DNA from: Brassica napus
Lineage: Eukaryota; Streptophyta; Magnoliopsida; Brassicales; Brassicaceae
Reading direction: 5' to 3'
DNA length: 64,000 bases
Assembly (NCBI RefSeq): GCF_020379485.1
Contig: NC_063452.1
Coordinates: 57,371,338 to 57,435,337 of the forward strand
A model generated the notes under the pieces. It did not search any database and had not been told where the DNA came from. It worked only from the letters and a program-made list of their open reading frames with translations. Position numbers and translations under genes: made by a program. Shown here one piece after another: positions 11,721 to 22,827 of the stretch (position 1 is its first letter; each line of letters opens with the position of its first letter).

Positions 11721-12080
11721 TAACATTGTTAACTCCGTCATCAAAACAATAAACCCTAAATCCTAAACATTAAACCCTAAAAACTAAACCTTAAATTTTT
11801 GGGTAAATCTTAAACCCTTGGATAAACCCTAAATCCTTGGGTAAACCCTAAATCCTTGGGTAAACTCTAAACCCCTGGGTAAACCCTAAACTATAGGGTA
11901 AATCCTAAACCCTAGGGTTTAAGATTTAGAGTTTTGCTGACGGCGCTTAGGATTTAGTGTTTAGGATTTATTATTTAGTTTTTACGATTTGGAGTTTAGG
12001 ATTTACCCAAGCATTTAGGGTTTAATGGTTAGACTTTAGGATTTAGTGTAATTTTACTGACAGAGTTAATAATGTTTTTA
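11721..12080. mobile_element. Foldback MITE with telomere-like repeats in its arms
   Basis: The ends are inverted: AACATTGTTAACTCCGTCA on the left and a matching AACATTATTAACTCTGTCA on the minus strand at the right. The left arm holds about eight AAACCCTAAA-type units (11746-11920) with CCTTGGGTAAACC spacers. The right arm holds inverted TTTAGGGTTT/TTTAGGATTT units (11915-12050). It is nested inside the Helitron at 10939-13910. Confidence 0.65.
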
Positions 12081-12869
12081 AAAAATTCATTTTTTTTGCA
12101 GCTAGTACTATTTTTTTTTTAATTTATTTTTTACTTTTTTTTTATTTTAAAAACATAATATAACTTAGCATTTTTTTTGTTATTTTTCTTTTTCTAAAAA
12201 AAATAAATATGATATGACAGGCTATAATTAGCTGGTGAACCCACGCCCTCTAGGGTAAACAAAAAAAAAACTCTTCTTAGAATGTATAGATGTTGTTTTT
12301 GTAAATTTATTCTAATATAATTTTGATAACAGTATAGTAAATAAGTCTTATGTGGTTTTGGACTTCCGTAAATTGAAACACAATTATGGATAAACTGTTT
12401 CTAATTAAATACAACGCATAATAGTGTATGAACCAAAATTTCTTTTGAAAAAAATAAATTTAAATATATGGAAGGAAAAAACATTAGAAGTTGCGATTAG
12501 ATAGACATGAACATCCCTTTTTAGAATTTTTGGAGAAACAAATGTATGTTATGATTTCTGAGAGAATTTTAATTTTAGCTTTTACCCCAAATTTGATATC
12601 ATTATTTAAATTTATCTTTAAGATATAACTATTTTCATAAATACTTTAAATTTCTGAAAAACTAAAATTGACATTATAAATCATTTAAAAATGTTTAAAA
12701 TCATTTATAAAATATTTATAAAGGTTCATAAATTCAAATCCAATCCATAAATAATCTACTAATACTAAAAGGAGTATATCCTTTATATTTATAGACTTAC
12801 TTTTTATTTTTAAAATATTAACTGAGATACTAAGGCAGCATAAAACAAAAACTGATAATATACTTTTAT

Positions 12870-13432
12870 CAGCCGTGATCATGACTGGAGCAACATCATG
12901 ACCATGACTCTTTCTCTCTGTATCTTCAACAGTGCTCTGGAATCGTTTATCCTCAAAGATGACGTTATTGTCATCAGAAACATAGCTTTTGTGTGAACTC
13001 GATGAAGCCAAGCTTGACTGTTTCTTGAGCTGACAGCTATCGTTGACATCATCTTTAATTGGCTGCTGCTTCGCTCTGCCTGCTTTAGCAAAGGAATCAC
13101 TCTGCCTCGTCTCCAATGAGTTATCTCGAGAATTCTCTTCCATGAAGCATTTTATGATTGTTCATCAACATTTTTCTTAGAAAGCTCTGCCCTGGTAGTA
13201 GATTAATCTTCTTCTTCCCTGTAACTGCTTCTTGGCATTTCTTCTTTAACAAAACCTCCGCTTTGCACATTTGATCTACTATGTCTATGTGAAGGTTCGT
13301 TTCTTATATTATCATAAGAGGATGAGTTCGGCGACTCTGTGGAACTCTGCATCGTCATCCTCATCCTTTCTTTACTTGAAAGCTCAGCAGCTTCACGTGC
13401 AGCAAAACTCGCTCTTTCAGCAGACTTCTATA
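12870..13432 (-). pseudogene. Captured host gene fragment, probably IST1-like (MVB pathway) tail
   Basis: The minus strand encodes low-complexity but protein-like sequence: first SAERASFAAREAAELSSKER, later a frame with ETRQSDSFAKAGRAK and SSSSHKSYVSDDNNVIFEDK (from 13143). The Ser/Ala/Glu-rich (A)ERA(S)(A)AARAAAELSS pattern resembles tails of plant IST1-like regulators of Vps4 in multivesicular body sorting. That assignment is from memory and moderate at best. Stops and a frame change near 13190 break the reading frame. Codon use and base composition stand out from the AT-rich Helitron around it, as expected of capture. Confidence 0.5.
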
Positions 13433-13910
13433 TATTATAATTTTGTAATCATTAATTTGTATTTTGTCATAAAAAAAAATTAAACCATGGATCATAAAAT
13501 TTGAATGTAAGACTTTACAGTTTTAGTAATTTATATTCGTTTTTAAAAATTCAAAATATAACATATACAGAAAATTCTATTTTTTATTATCTGGTTAATG
13601 TGGTTGTTTAATTTATTTTAATAGTTTAAAATTAAATAAATAAGATAGAAGATAAGGTAATTTTTATTTAATATTTATTATTCAAAATCATTAATTGTCA
13701 TATATACTTTAGCCACATTAGGAAATTTCGTAATTTTTACTTAAGGAAATAATAAAGAACATTAATAATAAATTTATGGTTAGTTTAATAAAAAATTTAT
13801 TAATAATTAGATGGACCAACATATTTCTCTTGTGATTTTAAGAATCATCTTGGTGATGACATATGGCTACAAAAAGAAGTCGTAAAGTTTATTAATTAAT
13901 ATATAGGGGA

Positions 13911-15017
13911 TGTTATTCTTACAAAAGGAAGCTGTAATTTTTGCACAGTGTAATTTTGTTACAGTTGATTAAGTTTTTTTATTGTGTTCTAATTCGTAGG
14001 GAATATTTACCGCATGTTAACCATTCAAATATTTTTAAAAGGGGGAAATGCTAATTTCAGTAAAATTGAAATGCAATTTTTTTGTATGATAAATTTTTTT
14101 GAGCCCGTATAATTTAATTTAAATGTAAATGATGCAAGTGATAATTTTGAGTAAACCATACATCTTTTTAAAATGAAACTAAATTGATTTAAATTAATTT
14201 TTTTGGAAATGAATTTTTCCTAATACAACCTAAATGTGCGTGAATTTTAAAATATCAATTAGGTAATCTAAAGTTTTAACCCATGTAAATTATTTAATAT
14301 TTATCCTAAACTTCTTATCCTAGTTGTTCTCAAAAAAAATACTTCTTATCCTAGTTCCGTCGACTCGTTTGTTCCATGCTGCGTTGTCTACAGATATAGA
14401 AAATACATTTCTATGTATATGTTTGGTGAAAAGTTAAAAACACTGAAAGTTGAAATGATAAGGTTTATATGTAAGAGATAGACAAAACATATGATAAAGA
14501 AAAATGTCTCTGGTCACGTCAAACACCACCATCTGATCGCGAATTACCATGAATTCATAAAAAGAATAGTCCTGCTGATTTAATTTGTATACGTGTATAG
14601 GCCGGCTGATGCTCATATATCCTTTTTAGTATTAGTTAGATTTCAAAATCAATGGTTTTAAAAATATCTAGAGAGTTTTGCAACTCTATTTTGAGAACTC
14701 TATCTCACATTCTTTTTTCTTTTCTATTATTTTAATATATTCTCCTGAGAATTCCAATAAAAACCTTCATTGGAAATGTTCTTGTATCTTGGTTAACAAA
14801 AAGAAGAAAATGTAAAAATTAGGAGAGAGACAACATAAAGTTTGCAAAAAGAGACACTTTGAAATACTGTAGAAACCACAAAAACACTTTTCATTTATAG
14901 ACCATTTAATTATTTTTTAAACACTAAAAATTAGTCACATAACTAAATTTTACTAAAATACTATTTTTATTCTGTTTAGAACTCCTTTTAAGATATTGGA
15001 GCCATGAGGTTGCCCTT
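13911..15017. other. AT-rich spacer between the Helitron and RAD23 copy 2
   Basis: No ORF or splice pattern is supported. The segment 14633-15017 has several short inverted motifs and may be another decayed transposon, but I could not pair its ends. Homology to the RAD23 spacer resumes near 15018. Confidence 0.4.
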
Positions 15018-15180
15018 ATATACACTTTCAGATGATTATGTACTGCTTCTAATAATGATAAACAACCTTAATAAATAGATAAAGAATTGCATGAGCAGCC
15101 AAATAACAACATTTTAAACCTAAAACTGATAGGGAAGCGGGAAAAGAAAACATTGACTGATACATACGTCACCAGAAAAC

Positions 15181-15247
15181 CACGTGTCAAGTTCGTATTG
15201 GATGATTAGAGAAAAAGTTATCAGAAACAGGCTATATAAACCACGTG
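15181..15247 (+). promoter_or_regulatory. Promoter of RAD23 copy 2 (two G-boxes, TATA box)
   Basis: CACGTG at 15181-15186, TATA box GCTATATAAA at 15231-15240, and a second CACGTG at 15242-15247. The order matches the other three copies, but here a SINE has entered the 5' leader downstream. Confidence 0.65.
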
Positions 15248-15360
15248 AAGGAGGTAGCTTAGTAAAGGCGAGCGTATAAGTTGAGTCGTTTTCTTCTTCT
15301 CCTTTCTCGTAGTCACTCTCCTACTTTACCCTCTTCTTCTTCTCAGCTCGGAAGTTTGTT

Positions 15361-15508
15361 TTTTTTTTTGATTAACCTGGAGGGACTTCCACCCCCAGGG
15401 GCCAACCCCTCGGCGCGAGGCGGACCATTTGGTACTATGGGGAATTAGAACTCGGGTGCGTATTGAGGCCGAAGCTCTCTCAACACCACCAGGCCAACTC
15501 CGCTGGTT
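15361..15508 (-). mobile_element. tRNA-derived SINE in the 5' leader of RAD23 copy 2
   Basis: A 148-bp insertion flanked by a perfect 16-bp target duplication, AGCTCGGAAGTTTGTT (15345-15360 and 15509-15524). Copies 1 and 4 contain the uninterrupted site. On the minus strand it has an A-box-like TGGCCTGGTGG, a B-box-like GAGTTCTAATTCC and a terminal A-run, the layout of a plant tRNA-derived SINE. It is GC-rich compared with its surroundings. Confidence 0.85.
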
Positions 15509-15708
15509 AGCTCGGAAGTTTGTTACCGACTGCGATCATCAAAACAGAGCCTCGCCGGTTATCTCGAACTGGAATCTTTTCTTTCTTCGGTGAAAGAGAA
15601 GATGAAGATATTTGTCAAAACTCTGAAGGGGGCTCGCTTTGAGATCCAGGTCAAACCCGATGATTCGGTACGTAAACATCTCAAGAAACATTGCTCATAT
15701 AGTTACTT

Positions 15709-16297
15709 GGGTTTTCTGCAAAAAAACCCTCAATGTGGTTTTTTTTTGCAAATTAATCCGCGAACTCAAAAACCCACGGGTCAACCCTTCAAGTGCCAGT
15801 CAAACCGCAATATAACCCTCGGCCGTATTTATGTGTATTTGACTGCGTATAATTTTAACATTTTTTCAATACTAGGTCGTTTTGGCGCTAATTTTTTAAT
15901 GAAAAAAATTTGTTGAACTCGTGGTTTGAAATTTGAACCTTAAATACCATGTGCATGCTATATAACCATCTCGGCCAACAAATATATTTGTTTACTTAAC
16001 AAACGCAATTATATAGATTTCTAAAACGAAATGACCTTGTTTTTCTCGGACATGGGAGCTTGCGTAAATGCACAATGAAGGTGGGGTTCAACAAATTTTT
16101 TTCATTAAAAAATTAGCGCCAAAACGACCTAGTATTGAAAAAATGTTAAAATTATACACAGTCAAATACACATAAATATGGCCGAGGGTTATATTGCGGT
16201 TTGACTGGCACTTGGAGGGTTGACCCGTGAGTTTTTGAGTTCGCGGATTAATTTGCAAAAAAAAAAAACACATTGAGGGTTTTTTTGCAGAAAACCC
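15709..16297. mobile_element. Long-TIR Mutator-like element in intron 1 of RAD23 copy 2
   Basis: The ends are GGGTTTTCTGC and GCAGAAAACCC. The terminal inverted repeats are about 210 bp each (15709-15920 and 16085-16297) around a 165-bp core. A perfect 9-bp target duplication, TAGTTACTT, flanks it (15700-15708 and 16298-16306). Nine-base duplications and long TIRs are diagnostic of MULEs. There is no transposase. Confidence 0.88.
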
Positions 16298-16631
16298 TAG
16301 TTACTTTGCGCAGTTGAGATTCATATACGATTTCTTGATCATTACGGTAGAATATTGATCACTCTTACGTGATCGCCAAGTTAGTCTTGAGTCATGTGCT
16401 CTTTCGTCAGTGTGAACTCTGATACGCAAAGCTGCTTGTAGGGTTTCTTTTCTCAAATCGTTTCTTGGCACAGTTGAGTTTCATATCTAGGGTATGTAGT
16501 TCGTTTGATTTCTTGTTCATTACGGTACAGGGTTGATCACTCTTTCTTGATCGGCAAGTTCTCCTCTATATTTGATATTGTTCTGTTTTCGTTAAGTAGC
16601 TGATTAACTGATGGTTTCATACAAAATATAT

Positions 16632-16632
<1 letters not shown>

Positions 16633-16667
<35 letters not shown>
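16633..16667. repeat. (AT)n microsatellite
   Basis: An uninterrupted run of about 17 AT dinucleotides in the first intron of RAD23 copy 2, just before the exon-2 acceptor at 16691. Confidence 0.9.
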
Positions 16668-16672
<5 letters not shown>

Positions 16673-18629
16673 GTGTGTGAGTGTGATTAGGTTGCTGATG
16701 TGAAGAAGAACATAGAGACGGTGCTGGGAGTTACTGCTGCAGAACAAATGCTTATTCACAAAGGGAAAATGCTTAAAGATGAAACAACATTAGAGGCTAA
16801 CAACGTTTCCGAGAAAAGCATTATTGGCGTTATAAAGGTGTGTGCTTAGGGTTTAGGTAAAATGGTAACGAAAGTTTATGTTTTCTAGAGTTTAGCTTAT
16901 TGATTCTGTGCTCGGGTGAGCTTATAAATGCAGAGAAAACCTGCATCTACCGGAACGTCTAGCCTTAAACCTCAGGCGTGTTGGACTCTTTCTTTAACTA
17001 GACTCTTAGACTGAAGTAGCATGCAGTATCTTTATGTTTGGCATATAATGACATTGATAAAGCTTTGGAATATCTTTACTTTGTGAGTTCTTCTTCAGAA
17101 CCATGTGTGTGCCATATATAGTAAGGGAATGTGTAGTCTTAAGACTGATAAGTTTTTTTCTTTTAAAGGAGCTCCCGGTGCAGTTTGAAGATCCTTTCAT
17201 AACGGAGGTAAATACACTAAATTTTATTGAAGCAAGAGGGGTATGTGTAAATCTGAAGACTGAGAATAATCAAGATGAAAAGGGTGAAACTCATCAAGAA
17301 CCTGAACGTCCTTCAGTAGCCGACCTAGAACGGGCACTTGATTTCGCGCGTTACAATCCGGAGGTATTGAGCCTGTTTCCAGTACGTCTTACTTGAAAGA
17401 ACAAAAGAGAGAGAGAGAGATTGAATTTGTGGAGATTTAACTAGTTCTTTTTTGGTACGTTGTGACAACTAGTACGAGTATCTACGAGCTTTGGCGCAAT
17501 CAGATGGCTTCTTACGCTTACAACTTGAAGGAGGAACATGGTAAACATTGTTCTTAGTTTATGATTCAAGAGACTCAGATTCTAAATTGAACTAGAGCTC
17601 TTGGTTAAGTATTTTTTTATGGATGTTCAGTGGCAACGAAATGCAGCAGCAGCCTCATGAACACCAAGAAGTCCAGACCAACGAACCAAACAATGGAGGA
17701 GATGGGTATACAAAATTTACCATATTAATCCCTTATATATTAATTGAGAAGCATTACAACATATTTTTGTAGCCACATGTCATCACTATAATGATTCTTA
17801 GAATCTTTAGAGAAATAAGTTGGTCTATCTAAACATATATTAAGCTTTTTATTAAACTAACTATAAATTTATTATTAATGTTTTTCATTATTTCCTTAAA
17901 TAAAAATTACGGAATTGTCTAATGTGGCTAAAGTATATACTACAATTAATGATTATCAATAATAAAAATTTTGATTAAAAAAATTAGTGTATTTTCTATC
18001 ATATTTTTTTAATTTTAAACTATTAAAATAAATTAAACAAACAAGTTAACAATATAATAAAAAATTAATTTTTATGTATATGTTATATTTTTAATTTTTT
18101 AAAACGACTATAAATTACTAAAACTGCTAAAAGTCTCACTCAAATTTTATGATCCATAATTTAAATTTTTTGTTAAGACAAGATACAAATGATTACAAAA
18201 TCATAGAAGTAGAAAGTCTCATTTAAACTATATACCATATAAAATATATAAATATTTTAGTTTTAAAATTTAATTTAAACCATATTATTGATAAAATATT
18301 TGAAAAATATTGACAACTTAATTTTTCTTTAAAAAAATATAAATTACCAAAATCACTACAACAAAACACAAGTTTAACGAGGAAAATTAACGAGGAAAAA
18401 CAATCCTCGTAATAATACGTCGATTTTGCGAGGAAATTACGTGAAAAAATAAAAGCATCGTTATTTCCTCGTAACATTACGACAAAAAAGTTTCGTCGTA
18501 AAGATGATGTAAATTGACGTGGTTTTTACGAGGAAACACTATTTCCTCGTAAATACGACGTAAAGTTTGCGAGTTCTTTACGAGGAATTAGTTTACGTGT
18601 ACTTTACGAGGTAATTTTGAATCCACCAC

Positions 18630-18926
18630 CAAGTTAGCTTCCTTCCATACCTTCGGATGAGAGATTCGGGTATAAATTGGTTAGCCGTGATCAAAGTTAC
18701 ACCTCGAGAACGAATCATCAGTGGAGAAGAACCACCATTGAAAAAAGAATAGATAAATGAAGTCGAGGAACCTGAACAAGAAATTGATGACATCCTTCTC
18801 ATTGACCCGCATAATCACGAGTACGAAGATCTTACCGACGATGCCACAGACAAAGCTGTTGAAGACGAGTTTAATGAAAATGATGATGTTTCTATTGATG
18901 ACGAGAATGTTGATGTATCCGATTGA
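18630..18926 (+). pseudogene. CACTA transposase C-terminal fragment (DUF4216), first copy
   Basis: This encodes the end of the DUF4216 region (SGINWLAVIKVTPRERII, DDILLIDPHNHEYEDLTDD). It has an in-frame TAG near 18748 and ends at TGA 18924-18926. It is a shorter duplicate of the segment at 20441-20917. Confidence 0.75.
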
Positions 18927-19439
18927 TGTATTTGATTTTGTGTAGTTTTTTTTATGAATAAGATAATGTGGGAGTTTGTTTTATGAATAAGGTAATGTGA
19001 GAGTTTGTTTTAATTATGAATAAGGACTTTGTGTTTTGGAATGGAAAGAATTGATTGAGGTGAAAGAATAGATTGAGGTTCAAGGGTAGATGGGTTTGGG
19101 GTTTGGAATATATGAAGTAGAAGATAAAGAAGATGGGGTTTGGGGTTTGGGGTTTCGGATTTTAGGGATTTAAACGTAATACTCGTTAATTCCTTGTAAA
19201 ATAGCGTGGAACTTACGACAAAATGTAAAATAAAGAACGTGGCCATGCTAATTCCACGTAAGCCAAAATCGTCGTAAAGGAGTCGTAAATACACGAGGAA
19301 ATTACGACGAAATTAAAAAAATAAAGAAAGCGGGGCACGCTAATTCCACGTAAAACAAAATCGTCGTAAACGAGTCGTAAGCCAACGAGGAAATTATGAC
19401 GAAATTATAAAAACTAGAAAAAAAAGAAGAGAAGAAAGA

Positions 19440-21640
19440 TACTGGAATCACATGTGGCGAGACTTACTTTAGTCTCACCCACATGAGTTCCAATATCTTC
19501 CTCTCCTCTTTTTTTTCAAATATTTCTAATTTGAAAAACATTTTGGTGAAAAGCGGGACTCGCTAATTCCTCATAGTATAAAAACTAGAAAAAAAAAGAA
19601 AAGAAGAAAGATTCTAGAATCACATGTGGCGAGACTTACATACGTAAGTCTCGCCCACATGAGTTCCAATATCTTCTTCTCCTCTATTTTTTTTCAAATA
19701 TTTCTAATTTGGGAATGTGGGAATTGTGATTTAGAATGGAAATAAAGATGGGGTTTGGAATATATGAAGTAGAAAATAAGGAATATGGGGTTTGGGGTTT
19801 CGGATTTTAGGGATTTAAACATAACACTCGTTAATTCCTCGTAAAGCGACGTCGAACTTACGACGCGGGCTTCGTTAATTCCACGTAAGACAGAATCGTC
19901 GTAAAAGACTCGTAAGAAGAAGAGGAAATACCGATGAAATAAAAAATAAAGAAAGCGACCCCCGTTAAATCCACGTAGGATGAAATCGTCGTAAATACCA
20001 CGTAGGACGAAATCGTCGTAAATACCACGTAGGATGAAATCGTCGTAAATACCACGTATGACGAAATCGTCATAAATACCTCGCAGTGTAAAAACTAGAA
20101 AAACATAAAAAGGAGAAAGATACCAGATTCACATGTGGCAAGACTTCCAACAATTATAATACGTAAGTCTCGCCCACATGAATTCTAATATCTTCTTCTT
20201 TTCCTTTTTTTCAAATATTTATAATTTGAATAGGATTTTCCTGAGGAGTGTGATTTGAGATAGGGTGTAATTTGGGAGTTTGTGTGTGGTTTGAGAATGA
20301 GAGTTGTGGGTATATTTATAGGAAAGCGCGGCTCGTCAATTCCACGTAAGCAAAATCGTCGTTAATACTTCGTACATAAAAATGCGGGCCTTTGCAATTC
20401 CTCGCTATTTCCTCGTACAATAAAACGCGGGCCTTTGTAATTGCTCGCTGAAATCGAATTTCCAGGGATACTGAAGCTGAAATGCGTCCTCTTCAAATGT
20501 GAATGGTTTGACCCCGTTGTCAACAGAGGTTTTCGTTCTAACAAATTCGGTGTAGTTGATGTCAACGGTGGACGACGGTACAACAAATTCGAGCCTTTCA
20601 TCTTAGCTTCACAAGCAGACCAAGTTAGCTTCCTTCCATACCCTTGGATGAGAGATTCGGGTATAAATTGGTTAGCAGTGATCAAAGTTACACCTCGAGG
20701 ACGAATCATCAGTGGAGAAGAACCACCATTGCAAGAAGAACAGATAAATGAAGTCGAGGAACCTGAACAAGAAATTGATGACATCCTTCTCATTGATCCG
20801 CATAATCACGAGTACGAAGATCTTACCGATGATGCCACATACGAAGCTGTTGAAGACGAGTTTAATGAAAATGATGACATTTCTAGTGATGACGAGAATG
20901 TCGATGAATCCGATTGATGTATTTTCGATTTTTGTGTAGTTTGTTTTATGAATAAGGTAATGTGAGAGTTTGTTTTATGAATAAGGTAATATTGTGGGAG
21001 TTTGTTTTGTGAATAAGAAAATGTGGGAGTTTGTTTTATGAATAAGTAAAAGTGGGAATTGTGGTTTGGAATATATGAATTAGAAGATAAGGAATTGTGG
21101 TTTGGAATGAAAATAAAGATAGGCTTTGGAATATATGAAGTAGAAGATAAGGAATATGGGGTTTGGGGTTTCGAATTTTAGGGATTTAAACGTAATACTC
21201 GTTAATTCCTCGTACATTGACGTCGAACTTACGACGCAGTCCTCGTTTATTCCACGTTGACAGATTCGTCGTAAAGGACTCGTTGAATAACGTGGAAATA
21301 ACGACGAAATAAAAAAAAAAAAAAAAAAAAAACGAAACCCGTTAATTCCACGTAGGACAGAATCGTCGTAAACACCCCGTAATATAAATGATGAACGCTG
21401 CCCTCTTTAATTCCACGTAGGACGGAATCATCGTAAACACCTCGTAATGAAAATCGTCGTAAACACCTCGTAGTGGAAAAACTAGAAAAAAAAAGAAAAA
21501 GAAGAAAAATATTGGATTTACATGTGGCAAGACTTCCAGCAATTATATTACTTAAGTCTCACCAACATAAATTCCAATATCTTTTTCTCTTCCTTTTTTC
21601 TCAAATTTTTATAATTTGAATAGGATTGGATTTTGGAGTA
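19440..21640 (+). repeat. Internal duplications of the CACTA element
   Basis: A module containing CACATGTGGCRAGACTTMC and the palindromic partner near AAGTCTCGCCCACATGA recurs near 19450, 19620, 20130 and 21520. GTGGGAGTTTGTTTTATGAA units recur around 18970 and 20940-21040. At 19973-20080 a 27-bp unit, CCACGTAGGATGAAATCGTC plus seven bases, is repeated four times. The segment 18640-18930 is a duplicate of 20620-20917. Confidence 0.7.
20441..20917 (+). pseudogene. CACTA transposase C-terminal fragment (DUF4216), second copy
   Basis: An open reading frame of about 158 codons with the DUF4216 signature (KLKCVLFKCEWFDPVVNRG, YNKFEPFILASQADQVSFLP) and an acidic tail ending VDESD. The transposase and DUF4218 parts are absent upstream, so this is a deletion remnant. 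At the position where the 50751 element shows a frameshift, this copy keeps the extra base (CCAGGGATACTG). Confidence 0.8.
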
Positions 21641-21980
21641 TGATGTGAGATAGGGTGTGATTTGGGAGTTTGTGCGTGGGTTGAGAAGGAGAGTTACGAG
21701 TATATTTATAGGGAAGCTTTCCTCGGTAATTCCACCTAAAAAACACGTGCCTTTGTAATTCCTCGTAACTTCCTCGTACGATAAAACGCGGGCCTTTGTA
21801 ATCTCTCGCTGTTTCGTCGTAAAGAAAAACATGGGCCTCTGTAATTCGTCGTAAAATTACGAGGAATTTGCGACGGTATGTAATCTTATATATACCCCCG
21901 AGCGCTCACTCTTTCTTTCCTCTCTACTTCCTCTCCACTTCCTCTCCACTTCCTCTCCACTTCCTCCCTGTTTCGTTGCA

Positions 21981-22827
21981 ATGGTAAGCCTCTCTAATTC
22001 CTCTCTAATTTGGTTAGTTTAGGTAGATTAAGTGGTTAGTATAGGGAATTTAGATAGGTTTACGGATCTTATGTTATTTAGTGTTGATTAGGTGGATAAT
22101 GTTGGAAAATATACTGTTGACGAAAATTTAAAAAATTAATTTTTTTCTCAGGTTCGAAAAGGTAGACTTACTGCCCATTACAGAGAGATGTTCGGTGAGC
22201 CGGGTAGTCGTTTAGACCCGTCGTCTTCTTCAGCGCCCGGTTCTTCGGGTCAGGAGACTGTCCCCGAGACTCAGTACACTCAGAGAGTCTTTGGGTCTCC
22301 TTCTTCTTTTTGCACCATCGGTTCCTCATGTGCCTCCCCCGATGGCTCATCCGACGATGCCTCCTCCTGTGCCTCAGAGAGTCTTTGGGTCTCCTTTTTA
22401 TTATTCATTTAATTTAACTTTAAATTTTTACTAACAAAATTTATATTTTCTTTTTAAGGTTGTTCCTAAAAAAAAGGGACGGACGTTGGGGATTGGTTCC
22501 GTCAACGATGTTCCGAGAGTGACATCGTCTTATGGTCAGCGACGGGATGATGAAGTCTCTCAGCTGCGTAGGGAGTCCGATGAGTTGCGTAGAGAGTCTG
22601 CTGAGCTACGTCACGATTTGAGCTCGACGCGATCTCGTATGGGTGGACTCGAGGGCTTCTTGGACGTTGTAGCGGCCACAAATCCGGAATGGGAGACCTT
22701 GTTGAGGACCATGCGACAACGAAATCCTATTCCAGGCGAGTCAACATCCGACACACATGCCGAGGCGGATGTAACGGCGAGGAGTGATGAATTCTACCGG
22801 CGATTAACGACCCTTAGTTCTTTTTAA
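21981..22827 (+). pseudogene. TNPA-like CACTA accessory gene, middle deleted
   Basis: An ATG at 21981 directly abuts a GT donor. The next exon starts at 22152 (VRKGRLTAHYREMFGEPGSR, Ser/Pro-rich). After a short AT-rich intron-like gap the final exon (22460-22827) encodes [20 protein letters not shown], a heptad-rich [17 protein letters not shown] coiled coil and a C-terminal tail. The conserved middle (Transposase_24) is missing compared with the gene at 51295-52921. En/Spm TNPA proteins bind the subterminal repeats; this remnant retains only the flexible N-terminus and the coiled coil. Confidence 0.78.

Larger units (their letters stand above)
10939..13910 (-). mobile_element. Helitron (minus strand) carrying a host gene fragment
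   Basis: Read on the minus strand, the 5' end is TCCCCTATATATTAATTAA (13910 downward). The 3' end is a CCGCGC-GTA-GCGCGG hairpin, a short spacer and CTAG (10939-10942). The flanks are A (10938) and T (13911), the A|T target typical of Helitrons. The first 430 or so bases from the 5' end match the 5' end of the Helitron at 17729, which shows one family. It encodes no Rep/helicase, so it is non-autonomous. It contains an IST1-like exon remnant and a nested foldback element. Confidence 0.85.

Noticed and set aside
11746..11925. CCCTAAA-type repeats as a true telomere or telomere fusion
   Set aside because: Units are degenerate, spaced by CCTTGGGTAAACC and mirrored within a short foldback element inside a Helitron.
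12685..12850. Tail of the minus-strand ORF beyond the captured fragment
   Set aside because: It is AT-rich, hydrophobic and Ile/Leu/Lys-rich, typical of Helitron filler read through in an open frame.
19973..20080. Four 27-bp repeats as a CRISPR-like array
   Set aside because: Units are adjacent with no unique spacers, belong to the CACTA element's own sequence, and the genome is a plant nuclear one.
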